From assembly GCF_014384705.1 (NCBI RefSeq), contig NZ_JACRSN010000003.1:62001-126000 (forward strand): a stretch of 64,000 nucleotides of DNA, given 5' to 3'. The position numbers and the translations under genes are program-made. The notes beneath the pieces are model-generated. The model was not told the origin of the DNA. It saw only the letters and a list, made by a program, of their open reading frames with translations, and made no database searches. The stretch is from Yeguia hominis (GTDB taxonomy: Bacteria; Bacillota; Clostridia; Oscillospirales; Acutalibacteraceae). Positions 27,450 through 36,044 of the stretch are shown one piece after another; the stretch's first letter is position 1; the number at the start of each line of letters is the position of its first letter.

Positions 27450-29291
27450 ATGCAGGAGAAAAATCCGAAGCTGCGGCAGCTGCGTACGCGCGCGATGCAG
27501 CTTCCGCTGCAGCCGGGCGTGTATCTGATGCATGACAAGAGCGGAAAAATCATCTATGTCGGCAAGGCGAAAGCGCTGAAAAACCGGGTCAGCCAATATT
27601 TCGGCTCCGACCGAAACCACGGGGAAAAGGTTCGCAGCATGGTGCGAAACGTGGATACCTTTGAATATATTGTAACCGACAGCGAATTTGAGGCGCTGGT
27701 TTTGGAATGCAGCCTGATTAAACAATATTCGCCCAAATATAATATTCTGTTAAAGGACGATAAAGGATATCGGTATATCCGGGTGACGCAGGAGGACTGG
27801 CCGCGAATTTCAATTGCCAAACAGAAAGGTTCAGACGGCGCGGAATATATCGGCCCGTACGTCAGTGCCTGGACGCTCAAACAGGCGGTGGACGAAGCAC
27901 AGAAAATTTTCCGGCTGCCGACTTGTTCCAGACGGTTTCCGCAGGAAATCGGCCGCGGGAGGCCGTGTCTGAACTATTTTATTGAGCAGTGCTGTGCGCC
28001 TTGCCGCGGCAAGATGACCCGGGAGGAATATCGGGAGATTGTCGCGGAGGCGTTGGAATTTCTGCGCGGCGGCAGCAATGCATCGCTGAAAGCACTGACA
28101 GAAAAGATGAATGAAGCGGCAGAAAATCTGGAATTTGAACGCGCCGCACGATTGCGCGATCGAATCCAGGCGATCCGCCGGATGAACGAGAGGCAAAAAG
28201 TAGTTGCCTGGAAATTTCCAGAGCAGGATGTTGTTGCGATGGTACAGGACACCCGGCGAACCTGCTTTGAGGTGTTTCGCTTTGAAGGCGGGCGTCTTTG
28301 CGATCGGGAATCCTTTTTGCTGGAGGACTGCGGAAACCCGGAGGAGATGCGGACAGAGTTTCTGGAGCGTTACTATTCCATGCGCGAACAGATCCCGCCG
28401 CGCCTGACGCTGGATGAGGCGGTTTCGGATCCGGCGCTGTTGGAAGCGTGGCTCTCTGAAAAGGCCGGACGGCGCGTGACAGTTTCCGTTCCGCAAAAAG
28501 GCGAGCAGAAAAAGCTGGTGGAAATGTGCCGGGCAAATGCTGCGGAACAGCTTGCACAGGGCAAGGAGAAGTCCGGGCGGGAGGCTTCGGCGCTGGATGA
28601 ACTGGCGCGCCTGTTGGGGCTTTCCAAGCCTCCGGAATATATCGAATCCTATGATATTTCCAATTTGGCCGGCGAAGAAAACGTTGCCGGAATGGTGGTG
28701 TTTCGCGACGGCAGGCCGCTCAAATCCGCCTATCGGAAATTCAAAATTAAGACCGTTGTCGGGCAGGATGACTACGGCTCCATGCGGGAAGTGCTTTCTC
28801 GGCGGTTTGAAGAATATCAAAAGGCAGAAAACCGGGAGGAAGGCTTTGGAAAGCTGCCGGATCTGATTCTTCTCGACGGCGGACGCGGGCACGTCTCGGC
28901 GGTTCGGCCGGTACTCGAAGCGTTTGGAATTTCCGTGCCGCTTTTCGGAATGGTGAAGGACGATAAGCACCGGACCCGCGCAATCTCGACGGACGGCGGA
29001 GAGATTTCCATTACCTCTTCACGCCGGGCTTTTACGCTTTTGTCGGAAATCCAAAACGAAGTTCACCGCTTTGCGATCGGCTATCATCGGCAGCAGCGAA
29101 AAAAGCGTGCGATTTCTTCCACACTGACCGCGATTGAGGGCATCGGGGAGGCGCGTGCACGCGCGCTGCTTTCCTATTTTAAAACGATTTCGGCAATTCG
29201 CGAAGCGGATGTGGATACACTGCTTGCAGTAAAAGGCATGAATCGGCCTGCGGCGCAAAAGATCTATGATTATTTTCATCAGGAGCCGTGA
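27450..29291 (+). CDS. uvrC: excinuclease ABC subunit UvrC
   Basis: A 613-residue nucleotide-excision-repair nuclease. The N-terminal GIY-YIG domain (PGVYLMHDKSGKIIYVGKA) makes the 3' incision. A central UVR motif (about 200-235) binds UvrB. The RNase H-like domain (SYDISNLAGE, LPDLILLDGGRGH) makes the 5' incision, and tandem helix-hairpin-helix motifs close the protein. AAGGAGGCGG precedes the ATG at 27450. Confidence 0.96.
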   Translation: MQEKNPKLRQLRTRAMQLPLQPGVYLMHDKSGKIIYVGKAKALKNRVSQYFGSDRNHGEKVRSMVRNVDTFEYIVTDSEFEALVLECSLIKQYSPKYNILLKDDKGYRYIRVTQEDWPRISIAKQKGSDGAEYIGPYVSAWTLKQAVDEAQKIFRLPTCSRRFPQEIGRGRPCLNYFIEQCCAPCRGKMTREEYREIVAEALEFLRGGSNASLKALTEKMNEAAENLEFERAARLRDRIQAIRRMNERQKVVAWKFPEQDVVAMVQDTRRTCFEVFRFEGGRLCDRESFLLEDCGNPEEMRTEFLERYYSMREQIPPRLTLDEAVSDPALLEAWLSEKAGRRVTVSVPQKGEQKKLVEMCRANAAEQLAQGKEKSGREASALDELARLLGLSKPPEYIESYDISNLAGEENVAGMVVFRDGRPLKSAYRKFKIKTVVGQDDYGSMREVLSRRFEEYQKAENREEGFGKLPDLILLDGGRGHVSAVRPVLEAFGISVPLFGMVKDDKHRTRAISTDGGEISITSSRRAFTLLSEIQNEVHRFAIGYHRQQRKKRAISSTLTAIEGIGEARARALLSYFKTISAIREADVDTLLAVKGMNRPAAQKIYDYFHQEP

Positions 29292-29323
29292 CCGGGGAAA
29301 AAGACGGATGCCAGCCGCACTAC

Positions 29324-29352
29324 TTGACATCCTATCGGATAGATGGGATAAT
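29324..29352 (+). promoter_or_regulatory. promoter of the rsmD-coaD unit
   Basis: TTGACA and GATAAT with a 17-base spacer. The spacer contains an 11-base perfect palindrome CTATCGGATAG. Confidence 0.7.
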
Positions 29353-29390
29353 ACACACAGGCTGATACCTTGAGAAATAGAGGAATGCAT

Positions 29391-29942
29391 ATGCGAATTA
29401 TTACAGGTTCTGCGCGGGGGAAGCGTCTGCAAACCCCGGCGGGTGACCATACGCGCCCGACACCGGAGCGGGTGAAAGAGGCGCTTTTCAGCGCCATTCA
29501 GTTTGAAATTGCGGGCAGACGGTTTTTGGATTTGTTTGCCGGTTCCGGGCAAATGGGGCTTGAGGCGTTGAGCCGCGGTGCGCGGGAAGCCGTTTTTGTC
29601 GAAGCCGGAAAAGAAGCGGCTTCGGTCATTGAAAAAAATATTGCGGTTTGTGCGTTCGAACGGGAATCGAAACTCCTGCGGATGGACTATCTGGCATTTT
29701 TTGCGCGAAACCAAGGGCTTTTTGATCTTGCCTTTTTAGATCCGCCTTATCAGAGCGGACTTTTGTGGAATGCACTTGAAAAGACGACGGCCATCATGCA
29801 GCCGGGCGGAACGATTATCTGTGAGCATCCGCTGGACATGCAGGCGCCGGAATCGCGCGGACCCTTTGAAAAGAAGAAAACATACCGGTATGGGAAAATT
29901 GCGCTGACTTTTTACCGGCATAAGGATGGGGAAACAGAATGA
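29391..29942 (+). CDS. rsmD: 16S rRNA (guanine-966-N2)-methyltransferase RsmD
   Basis: A 183-residue SAM-dependent rRNA methyltransferase. Motif I is FLDLFAGSGQMGLEAL and the catalytic motif IV is DPPY. The N-terminal MRIITGSARGKRL and RPTPERVKEALF are typical. The start at 29391 is chosen; an ATG six bases earlier is possible. The ATGA overlap with coaD indicates coupling. Confidence 0.94.
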   Translation: MRIITGSARGKRLQTPAGDHTRPTPERVKEALFSAIQFEIAGRRFLDLFAGSGQMGLEALSRGAREAVFVEAGKEAASVIEKNIAVCAFERESKLLRMDYLAFFARNQGLFDLAFLDPPYQSGLLWNALEKTTAIMQPGGTIICEHPLDMQAPESRGPFEKKKTYRYGKIALTFYRHKDGETE

Positions 29943-30439
29943 AAACGGCAATTTATCCCGGAAGCTTTGATCCGGTGACACTCGGCCATCTCGATATTAT
30001 CCAGCGCGCATGCAAGGTGTTTGACGAACTGGTCGTCGCGGTTCTCGTCAACCCGGAAAAGCATACGGCGTTTTCAATTGAAGAGCGGCTTGCGTTTTTA
30101 AAGCGTGCAACCGCAGAGATCGGAATCCAAAACATTTCCTTTGTGGGCTTTGAAGGACTGCTTGCGGATTATGCGCACCGCTGCGGGATTCATATTATCG
30201 TAAAGGGTCTGCGGGCGCTTTCGGACTTCGAATATGAATTCCAGATGGCCTTGACAAACCGAAAACTGAATCCGGATTTGGAAACGATGTTTTTTACCAC
30301 GAGTGCGGAGAATATGTATCTCAGCTCCAGTATGGTCAAGCAAATCGCCGGATTTGACGGGGATATTTCCAATTTTGTTCCGGAATGCATTTTGTCGGAT
30401 TTGAAGAAACGGTTGTATACAGGGGGAAGACTCGGATGA
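29939..30439 (+). CDS. coaD: phosphopantetheine adenylyltransferase
   Basis: A 166-residue enzyme of the fourth step of coenzyme A synthesis, forming dephospho-CoA from ATP and 4'-phosphopantetheine. The nucleotidyltransferase site YPGSFDPVTLGHLDI and the later SSSMVKQIA are family hallmarks. It overlaps rsmD by four bases and the next gene by four. The first committed step (coaX) is encoded elsewhere in the window. Confidence 0.96.
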   Translation: MKTAIYPGSFDPVTLGHLDIIQRACKVFDELVVAVLVNPEKHTAFSIEERLAFLKRATAEIGIQNISFVGFEGLLADYAHRCGIHIIVKGLRALSDFEYEFQMALTNRKLNPDLETMFFTTSAENMYLSSSMVKQIAGFDGDISNFVPECILSDLKKRLYTGGRLG

Positions 30440-30906
30440 GCAGAGTAACAGTGGATGAACTGTTGGACGAACTTTATGAAATGTTGGATCGTGCAGCCAA
30501 GCTGCCGCTCAGCGGTGGAAAATGTCTGGTAGATCCGGAGGAAGTGCGTTCCATCTTAAATGAGTTGCGCGAATGCTTGCCGGAAGAAAGCCGTCAGGCG
30601 CGGGCAATTGTTGCAGATCGCTCTCACATTTTGAATGATGCGCGGCGCGAAGCAGATTCTATCGTCCGCACGGCTGAGGAACGCGCACGGGTTATGGTAA
30701 ACCAGGACACCATTGTGCGCCAGGCGCAGGATAAAGCAAACGCCTTGCTCGAACAGACCCAGCAGAAGGTGCGCGAAATGCGGCAGGCCTCCAACGATTA
30801 CGTGGATGATCTGATGCTCCGTACGGATGATGCCCTTGCAGCGACGCTTTCGGAGCTGCGAAAGACACGGCAGAATATCAAAGCCACCCAACGCGGCGGA
30901 AAATAA
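30436..30906 (+). CDS. coiled-coil protein of unknown function
   Basis: A 156-residue soluble protein without signal peptide or membrane segment. From about residue 50 on it is almost entirely predicted coiled coil with many Ala, Arg, Glu and Gln (RREADSIVRTAEERARVMV, QDKANALLEQTQQKV), similar in flavour to ATP-synthase b-subunit or DivIVA-like stalks. Such genes are often annotated as ATPase-like in Ruminococcaceae. Its ATG overlaps the coaD stop and a terminator follows. It lies directly before the division cluster, so a role in cell-shape scaffolding is possible but unproven. Confidence 0.75.
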   Translation: MSRVTVDELLDELYEMLDRAAKLPLSGGKCLVDPEEVRSILNELRECLPEESRQARAIVADRSHILNDARREADSIVRTAEERARVMVNQDTIVRQAQDKANALLEQTQQKVREMRQASNDYVDDLMLRTDDALAATLSELRKTRQNIKATQRGGK

Positions 30907-30934
30907 GTGGAATATTGTGAAAAAATGCGAGAAA

Positions 30935-30977
30935 CGCTTTTTGGGGGAGCGCATTCCTCCAAAAAGCGCTTCTTTTT
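30935..30977 (+). terminator. first terminator after the coaD unit
   Basis: A 14-bp stem with one mismatch (30935-30948 with 30955-30968) and a T run. Confidence 0.85.
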
Positions 30978-31045
30978 TGTGCGTTTTGTGATTTTTGCAT
31001 AAAAAAGAGCGCAATTTTTCTACATGAAAACTTTTTGAATGATTT

Positions 31046-31083
31046 AAAAAGAGAGGCACTGCATCTTGTGTCTCTCTTTTTTA
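31046..31083 (+). terminator. second terminator before the division cluster
   Basis: An AAAAAGAGA/TCTCTTTTT stem with a T run. Together with the first it isolates the mraZ promoter. Confidence 0.75.
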
Positions 31084-31150
31084 TTGCAACAAGATTTAGG
31101 AATGACGCAAAATCAGCGGAATTTCTCCAGAATTATCCAAGAAATACAAC

Positions 31151-31179
31151 TTGCAATTATGTAGACTCTACGTTATAAT
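31151..31179 (+). promoter_or_regulatory. promoter of the division and cell-wall cluster
   Basis: TTGCAA and TATAAT (31174-31179) are spaced by 17 bases. An 11-base perfect palindrome GTAGACTCTAC lies within the spacer. Confidence 0.85.
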
Positions 31180-31192
31180 TTTAACTACAAAG

Positions 31193-31217
31193 TGGTGAAA
31201 GGTGGGGGAAAGTGGCG
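31193..31217 (+). promoter_or_regulatory. MraZ operator repeats
   Basis: Three direct TGG-N-G repeats begin at 31193, 31203 and 31213, an exact 10-base period. This is the arrangement MraZ binds to control its own operon. They overlap the expected transcription start and leader. Confidence 0.75.
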
Positions 31218-31261
31218 CCAAAAGACTGCTTGGTGCAAAATTTCTCCCGAAAGTGGCAGTT

Positions 31262-31681
31262 ATGTTGATCGGTGAATACCAACATAATATGGACCAAAAG
31301 GGCCGCGTGACGATTCCCGCAAAATTCCGTGAGGATTTGGGGGACTGTTTTTATGTCACGAAGGGCCTGGACGGTTGCCTGTTTGTCCTTTCTGCCGCAG
31401 AGTGGCAGCGTTTGCAGGATCGGATGAAGGCCATGCCGATTTCCAAGTCCGTCGCGCTGCAGCGGTTTTTCTTTTCCGGGGCCGCAGAGGTGGAGCCGGA
31501 CAAGCAGGGCCGAATTTTGCTTCCGCAGCAGCTGCGCGATTATGCGGGGCTTGATAAGGATGTAACAGTTGCGGGAGTTTCCTCCCGAGCTGAAATTTGG
31601 GATACTGCCCGTTGGCAGAAGTTTACAGAATCGCAGACGCAGGAAACGATTATGGAGGCCATGACGCTTCTGGAGTTCTGA
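31262..31681 (+). CDS. mraZ: transcriptional regulator MraZ
   Basis: A 139-residue regulator with two AbrB-like SpoVT repeats, each holding the DxxGR pattern (DQKGRVTIPAKFR near residue 10 and DKQGRILLPQQLR near 80). It forms a ring and represses its own division operon through TGG repeats, which are present upstream. The ATG at 31262 is chosen as the family start; no strong ribosome-binding site is seen. Confidence 0.95.
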   Translation: MLIGEYQHNMDQKGRVTIPAKFREDLGDCFYVTKGLDGCLFVLSAAEWQRLQDRMKAMPISKSVALQRFFFSGAAEVEPDKQGRILLPQQLRDYAGLDKDVTVAGVSSRAEIWDTARWQKFTESQTQETIMEAMTLLEF

Positions 31682-31696
31682 TAAGGAGGCTTGACA

Positions 31697-32638
31697 ATGG
31701 AATTTTCCCATCGCCCGGTGCTGTTCCGCGAAACGATCGATGCGCTTTCGGTTCGTCCGGACGGGATCTATATCGATGGGACGGCCGGCGGCGGGGGACA
31801 CTCCGCCGGAATTTTGGACAGGCTTTCTCAGGATGGACTGCTTCTTGCGATCGATCAGGATCCGGATGCAATCGAAGCGGTGACAGCCCGATTTCAGGGA
31901 CGGCAGAATGTCCGGATTCTCCGCGGCAATTATTCGCGGATGCACGAGCTGGCCGCGACGTGCGGCGTGACAGCAGTGGACGGCGTGTTGCTGGATATCG
32001 GTGTTTCTTCCCATCAGCTTGATACGCCGGAACGCGGATTTTCTTACCACACCGACGCACCGCTGGATATGCGGATGAGCCAGGAAGGTGTTTCTGCCGC
32101 AGATCTGGTCAATACGCTTTCTGTGCAGGAACTGATTCGGATTCTCGACTGGTATGGAGAAGAAAAAAATGCGGCGCGGATTGCGCGCGCCATTGTGTCA
32201 GCCCGGGAAACCGAGCCGATTCGTACAACATTGGCGCTTGCGGAAATTGTCAAGGAAGCAGTGCCCGCAAAGGTGCGCAGGGACGAAAAACATCCGGCAC
32301 GAAAAACCTTTCAGGCGTTGCGGATCGCGGTGAACGGGGAACTCGATGCGCTTTCCGAAGGGCTTGACGCAGCGTTTTCCATGCTGCGCCCCGAGGGACG
32401 GCTTGCCGTGATCACGTTCCACTCACTGGAAGACCGCATGGTGAAGCGCCGGATGAACGAATGGTGCAGCGGATGTACCTGCCCACCGGATTTCCCGGTT
32501 TGCGTCTGCGGGAAAAAACCGCGCGCGGAGCTGATTTTCAAAAAGGGAATCAGCCCGTCAGCCGAAGAGCAGGAAGAAAACATGCGGGCGCGGAGCGCGC
32601 GGCTGCGTGTCTGCAAAAAACTGCAAATAGAAGACTAA
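31697..32638 (+). CDS. rsmH: 16S rRNA (cytosine-1402-N4)-methyltransferase RsmH
   Basis: A 313-residue SAM-dependent enzyme. It has the motif I region YIDGTAGGGGHSAGIL, DIGVSSHQLD, and the ITFHSLEDRMVKRR segment. It methylates the ribosomal P site together with RsmI. ATAAGGAGG lies ten bases upstream and the gene follows mraZ by 15 bases, the standard order. Confidence 0.96.
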   Translation: MEFSHRPVLFRETIDALSVRPDGIYIDGTAGGGGHSAGILDRLSQDGLLLAIDQDPDAIEAVTARFQGRQNVRILRGNYSRMHELAATCGVTAVDGVLLDIGVSSHQLDTPERGFSYHTDAPLDMRMSQEGVSAADLVNTLSVQELIRILDWYGEEKNAARIARAIVSARETEPIRTTLALAEIVKEAVPAKVRRDEKHPARKTFQALRIAVNGELDALSEGLDAAFSMLRPEGRLAVITFHSLEDRMVKRRMNEWCSGCTCPPDFPVCVCGKKPRAELIFKKGISPSAEEQEENMRARSARLRVCKKLQIED

Positions 32639-32777
32639 CGGCGAAAAGCAGCAAAGACGGATTGAAAGATCTTGTGTTTTTAAGACGGCACAAACGGAAT
32701 GCAAAATGCATTTCGTAAGCGTTTGGCCTGCAAGCCGTAAAAGGATACATTCAAAACGATCAAAGGAGGTGACCGGA

Positions 32778-33296
32778 ATGGCGTTGGGAGATCGCGCAGA
32801 GGCATATGATTTTTCTTTATTTGAAGATCATGGCCATGCTTCCGCTGCAGTAAGAAAGCCGCAGCAGGAACCCGCTGTACAGCCCAAAGGCAAAATTCTT
32901 GCATTTCCCGATGCGCATCCGGTCCATCGGAATAAAGGCAAGGTTTTGCGTGCGGTTACGCGCGTGCTGTTTGCGGCGGTGATTTTCGGGTTTGTCATGA
33001 ACCTGATTCACAGCCAGGCTGTTCTGACCGAACTGACGGAAGAAGTCAGCGAAGCACAGACGGCGCTGACAGAACAGCAGAGCATCGAGACGCAAATTCA
33101 GGCACAGCAGGCGGAAAAGTATTCTCTGCCCGTCGTTCGGGAAGCAGCGGAAGATTTGGGCATGCGCAAGGTTTCGCAGAGTCAGATTCAGTATTTCAGC
33201 GTATCGGATCAGGATCAGGGAACCGTCTTGCAGGCTGAAGAAGAGAAGGACTGGCTGACGCTGTTCCTGGAGAGTATTTGGAGTTGGCTATCATAA
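32778..33296 (+). CDS. ftsL: FtsL-like divisome protein
   Basis: A 172-residue bitopic membrane protein. A cytoplasmic N-terminus of about 55 residues is followed by one transmembrane helix (about 60-78, TRVLFAAVIFGFVMNLI), a Glu/Gln-rich coiled coil (about 80-115) and a short extracellular tail. Sequence identity in FtsL is low, so the call rests on topology and on the place between rsmH and the penicillin-binding protein. CAAAGGAGGTGA precedes the ATG. Confidence 0.75.
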   Translation: MALGDRAEAYDFSLFEDHGHASAAVRKPQQEPAVQPKGKILAFPDAHPVHRNKGKVLRAVTRVLFAAVIFGFVMNLIHSQAVLTELTEEVSEAQTALTEQQSIETQIQAQQAEKYSLPVVREAAEDLGMRKVSQSQIQYFSVSDQDQGTVLQAEEEKDWLTLFLESIWSWLS

Positions 33297-33314
33297 TCCA
33301 TGTGGATGAAAAAT

Positions 33315-33385
33315 AAGCTTAAAGGTAGAGAGTTAAGCTTTTGAAAAGTGAGAGTCGGGAGCAGAATCTCGGCTCTCCTTTTTAC
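33315..33385 (+). terminator. tandem hairpins with T runs between ftsL and the PBP gene
   Basis: An 8-bp perfect inverted repeat (33315-33322 with 33333-33340, then TT) is followed by an 11-bp stem with weak pairs (33350-33360 with 33367-33377) and five T. Either could act as an attenuator inside the operon. Confidence 0.5.
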
Positions 33386-33418
33386 AAGATCCCGCAGCGC
33401 GGGAAGGAGGCAGGAAAA

Positions 33419-35656
33419 ATGGCAAAAGGACCTTCGGTTCGGATGTGGCGCAGAACACTGGTCGTGATGATCGCAATTACGGTTTTAGGGTTTGGGCTGG
33501 TGATCGGAAGTCTGTTCCGTGTGACCATTGTGGACGGAAAGGATCTGCAGCAGCGTGCTGTGGAGCAAAGCCTGCGGAACACTTCTCTGCGCGCGCAAAG
33601 AGGCATCATTTATGACGTGAACGGCAATGTTCTCGCCAAGAGCGCAAGCGTCTGGACGGTGATTCTGGAGCCTGCCTATATTAAGGATGACGAAACGCGC
33701 GGGATCATTGCGGATGGACTTTCTGAGATCCTCGATATGGATCGGGAAACCATCATGGAAAAGGCAAAGCAGCAGAACTACTACACCTATCTGAAGCGGG
33801 AAGTCGAGACGGAAATCAAAGATGAAATTCTTGCCTTTATGGAGGAAAAGGAAATCTCCCGCGGGATTATTCTTGAAGAGGCTTACAAGCGGTATTATCC
33901 CTATGGGACGCTGGCTTCCACGGTGCTCGGATTTACCGGAACGGACGATCAGGGCCTTGCCGGAATTGAGGCGGAGTATGATACGGAGCTCAGCGGAACG
34001 GCCGGACGGCTGGTGACGGCGAAAAACGCCGTCGGGACGGATATGCCGTTTGAATATGAACAGCAGATCGATCCGCAGAACGGATACAATCTGCACTTGA
34101 CGCTCGACGAGGTCGTGCAGAGCATTTTGGAAAAGCATCTGAATGAAGGTGTGGAGCAAAACAAGGTTGCAAACGGCGCAGCCGGAATTCTCATGAATGT
34201 CAACACCGGCGCCATCGTTGCGATGGCGGGCGCCGGAAACTTTGACCCGAACGATCCGTTTTCGATTGTGGATTCCGAGCTGGCCGCAGAGATCGAAGCA
34301 ATGCCGGATGGAGACGAAAAAGACGAGGCTTATAACAACGCCCTGCAGGCGCAGTGGCGGAACAAGGCGGTGAATGACACCTATTATCCCGGATCGGTGT
34401 TTAAGATGGTGACGGCTGCAATCGGTATGGAAGAAGGCATCATCAACGAAAATACAACCTATACCTGTACCGGCGCATACCATCATCCGGATTTTTTAAA
34501 ACCGATCAACTGCTGGAGATACGGCGGACACGGAACGCAGACCTTTGTCGAGGGACTTTGCAACTCCTGCAACCCGTTCTTTATTGATATCGGGCAAAAA
34601 ATCGGGCCGTCTACGTTTTATAAATATTTTGAAGCCTTTGGGCTGACAGAAAAGACCGGAATTGACCTCCCCGGAGAATCGGGAAGCATCTATTTTTCGG
34701 AAGAACGCCTGGAAACATATGCATCCGATCTGGCCACGCTCTCCTTCGGCCAAAACTTCAGTATTACACCGCTGCAGATGGTAACGGCCTGTGCGACGAT
34801 TGTAAACGGCGGGAAACTGGTCACGCCGCATGTGATGGATCGGATTACAGACAGCGAAGGCAATATCGTAGAAGTGAAAGAGACGCAAATTAAGCGGCAG
34901 GTGATTTCAGAGGACATCTCTGAACGGCTGAGCGCCATTTTGCAGAAAAACGGGGAGAGCGGCACCGCTAAGAACGGATATGTCGCAGGGTTCCGGATCG
35001 GCGGAAAGACGGGTACCAGCGAAAAGGTTGCTTGGCACAATGAACATCCGGATGAGCAAATGCGGTATATTGCCTCGTACTGCGGATTCGCACCGGCGGA
35101 TGATCCTCAGTACGCACTGCTGATTTTGTTCGATGAACCGTTGGGCGACAGCTACTATGGCGGTGCGGTTGCCGGACCGGTATTTGCCAAGGTGATGGAA
35201 GAGGTGCTGCCGTATCTCGGCGTGGAACGGCAGTACACGGAATCGGAAATGCAGGAATTGGATCTGGATACACCGGCGGTTGTCGGAAAAACAGTTTCGG
35301 AAGCAAAGTCGATTCTGGAAAACGCGGAGATTGTTTGCCGGATTGAGGGGAGCGGCGATACCGTTTTGGATCAGATCCCCTATGAGGGCAACAGCATTCC
35401 CAAAGGCGGAACCGTGGTGCTGTTTACGGATAACAAGAGTCTGGAGGAACGTGTGGTTGTTCCGGATTTTGAAGGGATGACGCTGGCAGAAGCAAATGAG
35501 GCGGCCGCGGCCAGCGGGATTCAAATTACGCTGGGCGGTGCTGCTGCAAACGGCAGCGACGTGATCGCCCATTCGCAAAGCGTTGCGGCAGGAAAGAGCG
35601 TCAAGCCCGGAACGGTTGTGCAGGTCATGTTTATTGAACTCGACCAGGTGCAGTGA
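33419..35656 (+). CDS. PASTA-domain penicillin-binding protein (FtsI/SpoVD type)
   Basis: A 745-residue class B peptidoglycan transpeptidase. It has an N-terminal membrane anchor (about 12-34) and a dimerisation domain. The transpeptidase domain shows SVFK (Ser326, Lys329), SCN (383-385) and KTG (530-532), and two C-terminal PASTA repeats (about 615-745) follow. This layout matches SpoVD and Pbp2b of Firmicutes, used in septal or spore-cortex synthesis. The ATG at 33419 with GGAAGGAGG is chosen over an upstream TTG. It precedes mraY after a gap of nearly 390 bases. Confidence 0.93.
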   Translation: MAKGPSVRMWRRTLVVMIAITVLGFGLVIGSLFRVTIVDGKDLQQRAVEQSLRNTSLRAQRGIIYDVNGNVLAKSASVWTVILEPAYIKDDETRGIIADGLSEILDMDRETIMEKAKQQNYYTYLKREVETEIKDEILAFMEEKEISRGIILEEAYKRYYPYGTLASTVLGFTGTDDQGLAGIEAEYDTELSGTAGRLVTAKNAVGTDMPFEYEQQIDPQNGYNLHLTLDEVVQSILEKHLNEGVEQNKVANGAAGILMNVNTGAIVAMAGAGNFDPNDPFSIVDSELAAEIEAMPDGDEKDEAYNNALQAQWRNKAVNDTYYPGSVFKMVTAAIGMEEGIINENTTYTCTGAYHHPDFLKPINCWRYGGHGTQTFVEGLCNSCNPFFIDIGQKIGPSTFYKYFEAFGLTEKTGIDLPGESGSIYFSEERLETYASDLATLSFGQNFSITPLQMVTACATIVNGGKLVTPHVMDRITDSEGNIVEVKETQIKRQVISEDISERLSAILQKNGESGTAKNGYVAGFRIGGKTGTSEKVAWHNEHPDEQMRYIASYCGFAPADDPQYALLILFDEPLGDSYYGGAVAGPVFAKVMEEVLPYLGVERQYTESEMQELDLDTPAVVGKTVSEAKSILENAEIVCRIEGSGDTVLDQIPYEGNSIPKGGTVVLFTDNKSLEERVVVPDFEGMTLAEANEAAAASGIQITLGGAAANGSDVIAHSQSVAAGKSVKPGTVVQVMFIELDQVQ

Positions 35657-35815
35657 TTCTGCGCCGCAATGGGCATTCCGGATATTCTATCCACCGAATT
35701 TCGACGGAAAAAGCCGGATCGGGTTTGCTATGATAAACTTGCATCCTCCGGGGGCGGAAAACTTTGTGAGAATGGAAAGTTTTTTTGCGGTTGCGGTGCA
35801 TATTGCGCCATGATG

Positions 35816-35824
35816 TGGTATAAT
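35816..35824 (+). promoter_or_regulatory. extended -10 promoter upstream of mraY
   Basis: TGGTATAAT forms an extended -10 element without a clear -35. The 390-base gap 35657-36044 otherwise shows no supported gene; murE and murF often occupy this spot in related clusters. Confidence 0.5.
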
Positions 35825-36044
35825 ACAGCATGGCTATGCTGTATGTTCCGGATGGAACGAAAACACGCGCACGAAGTGCCGTTCATCGCGTCAGGAAGTT
35901 TCTGCCGTTCGGTATGCGCGCCGGACGCGGGAGAAAGTGCGTTCCGTTCTGCGGCGGATGTATGCAGAATTGCACGAAACAGACAGCGGCTTGAAAAACT
36001 GCAGCTCAAAAAACTCGAAAATATGGAAAAGGGTGGATACGGAT

